A stretch of 64,000 bases of DNA from Eutreptiella sp. 'Long Island Sound 2002' (taxonomy: Eukaryota; Euglenozoa; Euglenophyceae; Eutreptiales; Eutreptiaceae), in the NCBI GenBank assembly GCA_964036045.1, contig OZ038402.1, forward strand, positions 12,233,739 to 12,297,738, read 5' to 3'. A program made the position numbers and the translations under genes. Positions 49,299 to 59,143 of this stretch are shown here, piece after piece. The stretch's first letter is position 1; each line of letters opens with the position of its first letter. The notes under the pieces were generated by a model. It ran no database searches. It was not told the DNA's origin and saw nothing but the letters and a program-made list of their open reading frames with translations.

Positions 49299-51058
49299 GT
49301 CAATTTTCCGAGAAAGTTCCGAGAATCTTCCGAGAATTTTCCGAGAATTTTCTGAGAATTTTCTGAGAATTTTCCGAGAATTTTCCGAGAATTTTCCGAG
49401 AATTTTCCGAGAATTTTCCGAGAATTTTCCGAGAATTTTCCGAGAATTTTCCGAGAATTTTCCGAGAATTTTCCGGGAATTTTCCGAGAATTTTCCGAGA
49501 AGTTTCCGAGAATTTTCCGAGAATTTTCTGAGAATTTTCCGAGAATTTTCCGAGAATTTTCCGAGATTTTCCCGAGAATTTTCCGAGAATTTTCTGAGAA
49601 TTTTGCGAGAATTTTCCGAGAATTTTCCGAGATTTTCCCGAGAATTTTCCGAGAATTTTCCGAGAATTTTCCGAGAATCTTCCGAGAATTTTCCGAGAAT
49701 TTTCCGAGAATTTTCCGAGAATTTTCCGAGAATTTTCTGAGAATTTTCCGAGAATTTTCCGAGAATTTTCCGTCAATTTTCCGAGAATTTTCCGAGAATT
49801 TTCCGAGAATTTTCCGAGAATTTTCCGAGAATTTTCCGAGAATTTTCCCAGAATTTTCCGAGAATTTTCCGAGAATTTTCCGATGATTTTCCGAGAATTT
49901 TCCGAGAATTTTCCGAGAATTTTCCGAGAATTTTCCGAGAATTTTCCGAGAATCTTCCGAGAATTTTCCGTCAATTTTCCGAGAATTTTCCGAGAATTTT
50001 CCGAGAATTTTCCGAGAATTTTCCGAGAATTTTCCGAGAATTTTCCGAGAATTTTCCGAGAATTTTCCGAGAATTTTTCGCGAATTTTCCGAGAATTTTC
50101 CGAGAATTTTCCGAGAATTTTCCGAGAATTTTCTGAGAATTTTCTGAGAATTTTCCGAGAATTTTCCGAGAATTTTCCGAGAATTTTCCGAGAATTTTCC
50201 GAGAATTTTCCGAGAATTTTCCGAGAATTTTCCGAGAATTTTCCGAGAATTTTCCGAGAATTTTCCGAGAATTTTCCGAGAATTTTCCGAGAATTTTCCG
50301 AGAATTTTCTGAGAATTTTCCGAGAATTTTCCGTCAATTTTCCGAGAATTTTCCGAGAATTTTCCGAGAATTTTCCGAGAATTTTCCGAGAATTTTCCGA
50401 GAATTTTCCGAGAATTTTCCGAGAATTTTCCGAGAATTTTCCGAGAATTTTCTGAGAATTTTCCGAGAATTTTCCGTCAATTTTCCGAGAATTTTCCGAG
50501 AATTTTCCGAGAATTTTCCGAGAATTTTCTGAGAATTTTCCGAGAATTTTCTGAGAGCTTTCCGAGAATTTTCCGAGAATTTTCCGAGAATTTTCCGAGA
50601 ATTTTCCGAGAATTTTCCGAGAATTTTCCGAGAAGTTTTTGAGAATTTTCCGAGAATTTTCCGAGAATTTTCTGAGAATTTTCTGAGAATTTTCCGAGAA
50701 TTTTCCGAGAATTTTCCGAGAATTTTCCGAGAATTTTCCGAGAATTTTCCGAGAATTTTCTGAGAATTTTCTGAGAATTTTCCGAGAATATTCCGAGAAT
50801 TTTCCGAGAATTTTCCGAGAATTTTCCGAGAATTTTCCGAGGATTTTCCGAGAATTTTCTGAGAATTTTCCGAGAATTTTCCGAGAATTTTCCGAGAATT
50901 TTCCGAGAATTTTCCGAGAATTTTCCGAGAATTTTCCGAGAATTTTCTGAGAATTTTCCGAGAATTTTCCGAGAATTTTCCAAGAATTTTCCGAGAATTT
51001 TCCGAGAATTTTCCGAGAATTTTCCGAGAATTTTCTGAGAATTTTCCGAGAATTTTCC
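49299..51058 (+). repeat. M1 + M2 block with GAAGTTTTT
   Basis: GTCAA 49299 with a private AGAAAGTTCC next to it, GAATCTTCC, CCGGG near 49468, GAAGTTTCC, TTTTGCG near 49605, a second GAATCTTCC near 49677, GTCAA 49772 (473 bases). M2 follows: CCCAGAA 49848, CGATGA 49882, GTCAA near 49970, CGCGAA near 50080. GTCAA near 50335 and 50476, GAAGTTTTT near 50638, GAATATTCC near 50786, GAGGATTTT near 50840 and CCAAG near 50981 complete it. No gene. Confidence 0.72.
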
Positions 51059-53346
51059 GTCAATTTTCCGAGAATTTTCCGAGAATCTTCCGAGAATTTT
51101 CCGAGAATTTTCTGAGAATTTTCTGAGAATTTTCCGAGAATTTTCCGAGAATTTTCCGAGAATTTTCCGAGAATTTTCCCAGAATTTTCCGAGAATTTTT
51201 CGAGAATTTTCCGAGAATTTTCGGAGAATTTTCCGAGAATTTTCCGCGAATTTTCCGAGAATTTTCCGAGAAGTTTCCGAGAATTTTCCGAGAATTTTCT
51301 GAGAATTTTCCGAGAATTTTCCGAGAATTTTCCGAGATTTTCCCGAGAATTTTCCGAGAATTTTCTGAGAATTTTCCGAGAATTTTCCGAGAATTTTCCG
51401 AGATTTTCCCGAGAATTTTCCGAGAATTTTCCGAGAATTTTCCGAGAATTTTCCGAGAATTTTCCGAGAATTTTCTGAGAATTTTCCGAGAATTTTCCGA
51501 GAATTTTCCGTCAATTTTCCGAGAATTTTCCGAGAATTTTCCGAGAATTTTCCGTCAATTTTCCGAGAATTTTCCGAGAATTTTCCGAGAATTTTCCGAG
51601 AATTTTCCGAGAATTTTCCGAGAATTTTCCCAGAATTTTCCGAGAATTTTCCGAGAATTTTCCGATGATTTTCCGAGAATTTTCCGAGAATTTTCCGAGA
51701 ATTTTCCGAGAATTTTCCGAGAATTTTCCGAGAATTTTCCGTCAATTTTCCGAGAATTTTCCGAGAATTTTCCGAGAATTTTCCGAGAATTTTCCGAGAA
51801 TTTTCCGAGAATTTTCCGAGAATTTTCCGAGAATTTTCCGCGAATTTTCCGAGAATTTTCCGAGAATTTTCCGAGAATTTTCCGAGAATTTTCTGAGAAT
51901 TTTCCGAGAATTTTCCGAGAATTTTCCGAGAATTTTCCGAGAATTTTCCGAGAATTTTCCGAGAATTTTCCGAGAATTTTCCGAGAATTTTCCGAGAATT
52001 TTCCGAGAATTTTCCGAGAATTTTCCGAGAATTTTCTGAGAATTTTCCGAGAATTTTCCGTCAATTTTCCGAGAATTTTCCGAGAATTCTCCGAGAATTT
52101 TCCGAGAATTTTCCGAGAATTTTCCGAGAATTTTCCGAGAATTTTCCGAGAATTTTCCGAGAATTTTCCGAGAATTTTCCGAGAATTTTCCGAGAATTTT
52201 CCGAGAATTTTCTGAGAATTTTCCGAGAATTTTCCGTCAATTTTCCGAGAATTTTCCGAGAATTTTCCGAGAATTTTCCGAGAATTTTCTGAGAATTTTC
52301 CGAGAATTTTCTGAGAATTTTCCGAGAATTTTCCGAGAATTTTCCGAGAATTTTCCGAGAATTTTCCGAGAATTTTCCGAGAATTTTCCGAGAATTTTCT
52401 GAGAATTTTCTGAGAATTTTCTGAGAATTTTCCCAGAATTTTCCGAGAATTTTCCGAGAATTTTCTGAGAATTTTCTGAGAATTTTCCGAGAATTTTCCG
52501 AGAATTTTCCGAGAATTTTCCGAGAATTTTCCGAGAATTTTCCGAGAATTTTCCGAGAATTTTCTGAGAATTTTCCGAGAATTTTCCGAGAATTTTCCGA
52601 GAATTTTCCGAGAATTTTCTGAGAATTTTCCGAGAATTTTCCGTCAATTTTCCGAGAATTTTCCGAGAATCTTCCGAGAATTTTCCGAGAATTTTGCGAG
52701 AATTTTCCGAGAATTTTCTGAGAATTTTCCGAGAATTTTCCGAGAATTTTCCGAGAATTTTCCGAGAATTTTCCGAGGATTTTCCGAGAATTTTCCGAGA
52801 ATTTTCCGAGAATTTTCTGAGAATTTTCCGAGAATTTTCCGAGAATTTTCCGAGAATTTTCCGAGAATATTCTGATAATTTTCCGAGAATTTTCCGTCAA
52901 TTTTCCGAGAATTTTCCGAGAATCTTCCGAGAATTTTCCGAGAATTTTCTGAGAATTTTCTGAGAATTTTCCGAGAATTTTCCGAGAATTTTCCGAGAAT
53001 GTTCCGAGAATTTTCCGAGAATTTTCCGAGACTTTTCCGGGAGTTTTCCGAGAATTTTCCGAGAAGTTTCCGAGAATTTTCCGAGAATTTTCTGAGAATT
53101 TTCCGAGAATTTTCCGAGAAATTTCCGAGATTTTCCCGAGAATTTTCCGAGAATTTTCTGAGAATTTTCCGAGAATTTTCCGAGAATTTTCCGAGATTTT
53201 CCCGAGAATTTTCCGAGAATTTTCCGAGAATTTTCCGAGAATTTTCCGAGAATTTTCCGAGAATTTTCCGAGAATTTTCTGAGAATTTTCGGAGAATTTT
53301 CCGAGAATTTTCCGTCAATTTTCCGAGAATTTTCCGAGAATTTTCC
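51059..53346 (+). repeat. E block, copy 3 (shorter)
   Basis: GTCAA 51059, CGGAG form of M1 (451 bases), GTCAA 51510/51554, CCCAGAA 51628, CGATGA 51664, GTCAA 51741, CGCGAA 51840, GTCAA 52060, GAATTC 52084-52089, GTCAA 52643 and 52896, GAGACTTTTCCGGGAG mark near 53028, GTCAA 53314. GTCAA to GAATTC is 24 bases, as in the other E copies. GAATTC 45484 to 52084 is 6,600 bases, exactly 600 units. The last GTCAA pair is 33 bases apart; the other E copies have 44. Confidence 0.78.
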
Positions 53347-54051
53347 GTCAATTTTCCGAGAATTTTCCGAGAATTTTCCGAGAATTTTCCGAGAATTTTC
53401 CGAGAATTTTCCGAGAATTTTCCGAGAATTTTCCGAGAATTTTCTGAGAATTTTCTGAGGATTTTCCGAGAATTTTCCGAGAATTTTCCGCGAATTTTCC
53501 GAGAATTTTCCGAGAATTTTCTGAGAATTTTCCGAAGAATTTTCCGTCAATTTTCCGAGAATTTTCCGAGAATTTTCGGAGAATTTTCCGAGAATTTTCT
53601 GAGAACTTTCCGAGAATTTTCCGAGAATTTTCCGAGAATTTTCCGAGAATTTTCCGAGAATTTTCCGAGAATTTTCCGAGAATTTTCCGAGAATTTTCCG
53701 AGAATTTTCCGAGAATTTTCCGAGAATTTTCCGAGAATTTTCCGAGAATTTTCCGAGAATTTTCCGAGAATTTTCCGAGAATTTTCCGAGAATTTTCCGA
53801 GAATTTTCCGAGAATTTTCCGTCAATTTTCCGAGAATTTTCCGAGAATTTTCCGAGAATTTTCCGAGAATTTTCCGAGAATTTTCCGAGAATTTTCCCAG
53901 AATTTTCCGAGAATTTTCCGAGAATTTTCCGATGATTTTCCGAGAATTTTCCGAGAATTTTCCGAGAATTTTCCGAGAATTTTCCGAGAATTTTCCGAGA
54001 ATTTTCCGAGAATTTTCCGAGAATTTTCTGAGAATTTTCCGAGAATTTTCC
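53347..54051 (+). repeat. M2-type segment
   Basis: Holds the 12-base unit at 53528-53539 next to GTCAA near 53545, a long canonical run, GTCAA near 53821, CCCAGAA near 53897 and CGATGA near 53931. CGATGATT here aligns with CGAGGATT 1,144 bases downstream, one base different, which may mark the left edge of the next duplication. No gene. Confidence 0.65.
53528..53539 (+). repeat. 12-base unit TTTTCCGAAGAA
   Basis: One extra A, directly before a GTCAA unit. No second copy seen. Confidence 0.95.
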
Positions 54052-55195
54052 GTCAATTTTCCGAGAATTTTCTGAGAATTTTCCGAGAATTTTCCGAGAA
54101 TTTTCTGAGAATTTTCTGAGAATTTTCCGAGAATTTTCCGAGAATTTTCCGAGAATTTTCCGAGAATTTTCCGAGAATTTTCCGAGAATTTTCCGAGAAT
54201 TTTCCGAGAATTGTCCGAGAATTTTCCGAGAATTTTCCGAGAATTTTCCGAGAATTTTCCGAGAATTTTCCGAGAATTTTCCGAGAATTTTCCGAGAATT
54301 TTCCGAGAATTTTCTGAGAATTTTCCGAGAATTTTCCGAGAATTTTCCGAGAATTTTCCGAGAATTTTTCGAGAATTTTCCGAGAATTTTCCGAGAATTT
54401 TCCGAGAATTTTCTGAGAATTTTCCGCGAATTTTCCGAGAATTTTGCGAGAATTTTCCGAGAATTTTCCGAGGATTTTCCGAGAATTTTCCGAGAATTTT
54501 CCGAGAATTTTCCGAGAATTTTCCGAGAATTTTCCGAGAATTCTCCGAGAATTTTCCGAGAATTTTCCGAGAATTTTCCGAGGATTTTCCGAGAATTTTC
54601 TGAGAATTTTCCGAGAATTTTCCGAGAATTTTCCGAGATTTTCCCGAGAATTTTCCGAGAATTTTCCGAGAATTTTCCGAGAATTTTCCGAGAATTTTCC
54701 GAGATTTTCCCGAGAATTTTCCGAGAATTTTCCGAGAATTTTCCGAGAATTTTCCGAGAATTTTCCGAGAATTTTCCGAGAATTTTCCGAGAATTTTCCG
54801 AGAATTTTCTGAGAATTTTCCGAGAATTTTCCGAGAATTTTCCGTCAATTTTCCGAGAATTTTCCGAGAATTTTCCGAGAATTTTCCGTCAATTTTCCGA
54901 GAATTTTCCGAGAATTTTCCGAGAATTTTCCGAGAATTTTCCGAGAATTTTCTGAGAATTTTCCGAGAATTTTCCGAGAATTTTCCGAGAATTTTCCGAG
55001 AATTTTCCGAGAATTTTCCGAGAATTTTCCGAGAATTTTCCGTCAATTTTCCGAGAATTTTCCGAGAATTGTCCGAGGATTTTCCGAGAATTTTCCGAGA
55101 ATTTTCCGAGAATTTTCCGAGAATTTTCCGAGAATTTTCCGAGAATTTTCCGAGAATTTTCCGAGAATTTTCTGAGAATTTTCCGAGAATTTTCC
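54052..55195 (+). repeat. 1,144-bp tandem duplication, copy 1
   Basis: Markers repeat 1,144 bases (104 units) later: GTCAA 54052 and 55196; CTGAG 54071 and 55215; AATTGTCC near 54211 and 55355; CGCGAA near 54426 and 55570; TTTTGCG near 54444 and 55588; GAATTC 54538 and 55682. GAGATTTTCCC marks lie near 54637 and 54703, and GTCAA at 54844, 54888 and 55042. The copies differ by CGGAGG at about 55733 (canonical in copy 1) and a 10-base unit at 55839. Confidence 0.85.
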
Positions 55196-56030
55196 GTCAA
55201 TTTTCCGAGAATTTTCTGAGAATTTTCCGAGAATTTTCCGAGAATTTTCTGAGAATTTTCTGAGAATTTTCCGAGAATTTTCCGAGAATTTTCCGAGAAT
55301 TTTCCGAGAATTTTCCGAGAATTTTCCGAGAATTTTCCGAGAATTTTCCGAGAATTGTCCGAGAATTTTCCGAGAATTTTCCGAGAATTTTCCGAGAATT
55401 TTCCGAGAATTTTCCGAGAATTTTCCGAGAATTTTCCGAGAATTTTCCGAGAATTTTCTGAGAATTTTCCGAGAATTTTCCGAGAATTTTCCGAGAATTT
55501 TCCGAGAATTTTTCGAGAATTTTCCGAGAATTTTCCGAGAATTTTCCGAGAATTTTCTGAGAATTTTCCGCGAATTTTCCGAGAATTTTGCGAGAATTTT
55601 CCGAGAATTTTCCGAGGATTTTCCGAGAATTTTCCGAGAATTTTCCGAGAATTTTCCGAGAATTTTCCGAGAATTTTCCGAGAATTCTCCGAGAATTTTC
55701 CGAGAATTTTCCGAGAATTTTCGGAGGATTTTCCGAGAATTTTCTGAGAATTTTCCGAGAATTTTCCGAGAATTTTCCGAGATTTTCCCGAGAATTTTCC
55801 GAGAATTTTCCGAGAATTTTCCGAGAATTTTCCGAGAACCTCCGAGATTTTCCCGAGAATTTTCCGAGAATTTTCCGAGAATTTTCCGAGAATTTTCCGA
55901 GAATTTTCCGAGAATTTTCCGAGAATTTTCCGAGAATTTTCCGAGAATTTTCTGAGAATTTTCCGAGAATTTTCCGAGAATTTTCCGTCAATTTTCCGAG
56001 AATTTTCCGAGAATTTTCCGAGAATTTTCC
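55196..56030 (+). repeat. 1,144-bp tandem duplication, copy 2
   Basis: Tandem copy of the preceding block, complete through the GAATTC at 55682-55687 and the first GAGATTTTCCC. It then contains the abnormal unit CCTCCGAGAT (55839-55848), and the GTCAA pair lies at 55987/56031, where exact copying would put it at 55988/56032. The one-base difference is that deletion. Confidence 0.83.
55839..55848 (+). repeat. 10-base unit CCTCCGAGAT
   Basis: The most altered unit in the window, replacing the start of a GAGATTTTCCC mark in copy 2 of the 1,144-bp duplication. Copy 1 is normal at this place. Confidence 0.95.
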
Positions 56031-56600
56031 GTCAATTTTTCGAGAATTTTCCGAGAATTTTCTGAGAATTTTCCGCGAATTTTCCGAGAATTTTGCGAGA
56101 ATTTTCCGAGAATTTTCCGAGAATTTTCCGAGAATTTTCCGAGAATTTTCCCGAGAATTTTCCGAGAATTTTCCGAGATTTTCCCGAGAATTTTCCCAGA
56201 ATTTTCCGAGGATTTTCCGAGAATTTTCCGAGAATTTTCCGAGAATTTTTCGAGAATTTTCCGAGAATTTTCCGAGAATTTTCCGTCAATTTTCCGAGAA
56301 TTTTCCGAGAATTTTCCGAGAATTTTCCGAGAATTTTCCGGGAATTTTCCGAGAATTTTCCGAGAATTTTCCGAGAATTTTCCGAGAATTTTCCGAGAAT
56401 TTTCCGAGAATTTTCCGAGAATTTTCCGAGAATTTTCCGAGAATTTTCCGAGAATTTTCCGAGAATTTTCCGAGAATTTTCCGAGAATTTTCCGAGAATT
56501 TTCTGAGAATTTTCCGAGAATTTTCCGAGAATTTTCCGAGAATTTTCCGAGAATTTTCCGAGAATTTTCCGAGAATTTTCTGAGAATTTTCTGAGAATTT
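56031..56600 (+). repeat. Partial third copy of the 1,144-bp block
   Basis: CGCGAA near 56075 and TTTTGCG near 56093 recur 505 bases after those of copy 2 with the same 18-base spacing, followed by the 12-base unit at 56146-56157, GAGATTTTCCC near 56177, CCCAGAA, GAGGATTTT near 56209, GTCAA near 56283 and CCGGG near 56338. Only the part around CGCGAA/TTTTGCG matches; the rest has diverged or been recombined. Confidence 0.6.
56146..56157 (+). repeat. 12-base unit TTTTCCCGAGAA
   Basis: One extra C in the partial third copy near 56.1 kb. No second copy seen. Confidence 0.95.
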
Positions 56601-57953
56601 TCCGAGAATTTTCCGAGAATTTTCCGAGAATTTTCCGAGAATTTTCCGAGAATTTTCCGAGAATTTTCCGAGAATTTTCCGAGAATTTTCTGAGAATTTT
56701 CCGAGAATTTTCCGAGAATTTTCCGAGAATTTTCCGAGAATTTTCCGAGAACTTTCCGAGGATTTTCCGAGATTTTTCCGAGAATTTTCCGAGAATTTTC
56801 CGAGAATTTTCCGAGAATTTTCCGAGAATTTTCCGAGAATTTTCCGAGAATTTTCTGAGAATTTTCCGAAAATTTTCCGTCAATTTTCCGAGAATTTTCC
56901 GAGAATTTTCCGGGAATTTTCCGAGAATTTTCTGAGAATTTTCTGAGAATTTTCCGAGAATTTTCCGAGAATTTTCCGAGAATTTCCCGAGAATTTTCCG
57001 AGAATTTTCCGAGAATTTTTCGAGAATTTTCCGGGAATTTTCCGAGAATTTTCCGAGAAGTTTCCGAGAATTTTCCGAGAATTTTCTGAGAATTTTCCGA
57101 GAATTTTCCGAGAATTTTCCGAGATTTCCCCGAGAATTTTCCGAGAATTTTCTGAGAATTTTCCGAGAATTTTCCGAGAATTTTCCGAGATTTTCCCGAG
57201 AATTTTCCGAGAATTTTCCGAGAATTTTCCGAGAATTTTCCGAGATTTTTCCGAGAATTTTCCGAGAATTTTCCGAGAATTTTCCGAGAATTTTCCGAGA
57301 ATTTTCCGAGAATTTTCCGAGAATTTTCCGAGAATTTTCCGAGAAGTTTCCGAGAATTTTCCGAGAATTTTCTGAGAATTTTCCGAGAATTTTCCGAGAA
57401 TTTTCCGAGATTTTCCCGAGAATTTTCCGAGAATTTTCCGAGAATTTTCCGAGAATTTTCCGAGAATTTTCCGAGAATTTTCCGAGAATTTTCCGAGAAT
57501 TTTCCAAGAATTTTCCGAGAATTTTCCGAGAATTTTCCGAGAATTTTCCGAGAATTTTCTGAGAATTTTCCGAGAATTTTCCGTCAATTTTCCGAGAATT
57601 TTCCGAGAATTTTCCGAGAATTTTCCGAGAATTTTCTGAGAATTTTCCGAGAATTTTCTGAGAATTTTCCGAGAATTTTCCGAGAATTTTCCGAGAATTT
57701 TCCGAGAATTTTCCGAGAATTTTCCGAGAATTTTCCGAGAATTTTCCGAGAAGTTTTTGAGAATTTTCCGAGAATTTTCCGAGAATTTTCTGAGAATTTT
57801 CTGAGAATTTTCCGAGAATTTTCCGAGAATTTTCCGAGAATTTTCCGAGAATTTTCCGAGAATTTTCTGAGAATTTTCTGAGAATTTTCTGAGAATTTTC
57901 CGAGAATTTTCCGAGAATTTTCCGAGAATTTTCCGAGAATTTTCCGAGAATTT
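56601..57953 (+). repeat. M1/M3 mosaic
   Basis: GAGGATTTT near 56760, GAGATTTTTCC, GTCAA near 56879, CCGGG near 56910 and 57031, TTTTTCG, GAAGTTTCC near 57060, GAGATTTCCCC near 57123, GAGATTTTCCC near 57188, GAAGTTTCC near 57346, GAGATTTTCCC near 57408, CCAAG near 57506, GTCAA near 57583 and GAAGTTTTT near 57753. The GAAGTTTCC-GAGATTTTCCC core of M1 occurs twice, about 286 bases apart. No gene. Confidence 0.65.
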
Positions 57954-58242
57954 TCCGAGAATTTTCCGAGTATTTTCTGAGAATTTTCCGAGAATTTTCC
58001 GAGAATTTTCCGAGAATTTTCCGAGGATTTTCCGAGAATTTTCTGAGAATTTTCCGAGAATTTTCCGTCAATTTTCCGAGAATTTTCCGAGAATCTTCCG
58101 AGAATTTTCCGAGAATTTTCCGAGAATTTTCCGAGAATTTTCCGAGTATTTTCTGAGAATTTTCCGAGAATTTTCCGAGAATTTTCCGAGAATTTTCCGA
58201 GGATTTTCCGAGAATTTTCTGAGAATTTTCCGAGAATTTTCC
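57954..58242 (+). repeat. 176-bp local tandem duplication
   Basis: The rare variant CGAGTATTTTCTGAG occurs near 57968 and again 176 bases later near 58144. Each is followed by canonical units, GAGGATTTT, CTGAG and GTCAA (58067 and 58243), and both GTCAA are followed by GAATCTTCC. The period is 16 units. CGAGTATT was otherwise seen only near 59685. Confidence 0.8.
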
Positions 58243-59143
58243 GTCAATTTTCCGAGAATTTTCCGAGAATCTTCCGAGAATTTTCCGAGAATTTTCTGAG
58301 AATTTTCTGAGAATTTTCCGAGAATTTTCCGAGAATTTTCCGAGAATTTTCCGAGAATTTTCCGAGAATTTTCCGAGAAGTTTTTGAGAATTTTCCGAGA
58401 ATTTTCCGAGAATTTTCTGAGAATTTTCTGAGAATTTTCCGAGAATTTTCCGAGAATTTTCCGAGAATCTTCCGAGAATTTTCCGAGAATTTTCTGAGAA
58501 TTTTCTGAGAATTTTCCGAGAATTTTCCGAGAATTTTCCGAGAATTTTCCGAGAATTTTCCGAGAATTTTCCGAGAATTTTTCGAGAATTTTCCGAGAAT
58601 TTTCCGAGAATTTTCCGAGAATTTTCCGCGAATTTTCCGAGAATTTTCCGAGAAGTTTCCGAGAATTTTCCGAGAATTTTCTGAGAATTTTCCGAGAATT
58701 TTCCGAGAATTTTCCGAGATTTTCCCGAGAATTTTCCGAGAATTTTCTGAGAATTTTCCGAGAATTTTCCGAGAATTTTCCGAGATTTTCCCGAGAATTT
58801 TCCGAGAATTTTCCGAGAATTTTCCGAGAATTTTCCGAGAATTTTCCGAGAATTTTCCGAGAATTTTCTGACAATTTTCCGAGAATTTTCCGAGAATTTT
58901 CCGTCAATTTTCCGAGAATTTTCCGAGAATTTTCCGAGAATTTTCCGTCAATTTTCCGAGAATTTTCCGAGAATTTTCCGAGAATTTTCCGAGAATTTTC
59001 CGAGAATTTTCCGAGAATTTTCCCAGAATTTTCCGAGAATTTTCCGAGAATTTTCCGATGATTTTCCGAGAATTTTCCGAGAATTTTCCGAGAATTTTCC
59101 GAGAATTTTCCGAGAATTTTCCGAGAATTTTCCTAGAATTTTC
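58243..59143 (+). repeat. Extended M1 + M2
   Basis: GTCAA 58243, GAATCTTCC, CTGAG pair, GAAGTTTTT near 58381, CTGAG pair, GAATCTTCC again near 58467, CTGAG pair, TTTTTCG, CGCGAA near 58628, GAAGTTTCC, two GAGATTTTCCC, CTGACAA near 58868, GTCAA 58903/58947 (660 bases), CCCAGAA 59022, CGATGA 59057 and GTCAA near 59144. The extra 198 bases compared with 462 look like an M1 start inserted before a complete M1. Confidence 0.72.

Noticed and set aside
53547-55046. Overlapping + and - strand frames suggesting coupled genes with 4-base overlaps
   Set aside because: The TTGA overlap is one variant unit read in two frames. It occurs wherever GTCAA occurs and has no ribosome-binding or promoter context.
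55801-55860. Mobile-element insertion scar at the most altered unit (CCTCCGAGAT)
   Set aside because: Only a few bases differ and one is missing. There is no inserted sequence and no target-site duplication, so local mutation or sequencing error is simpler.
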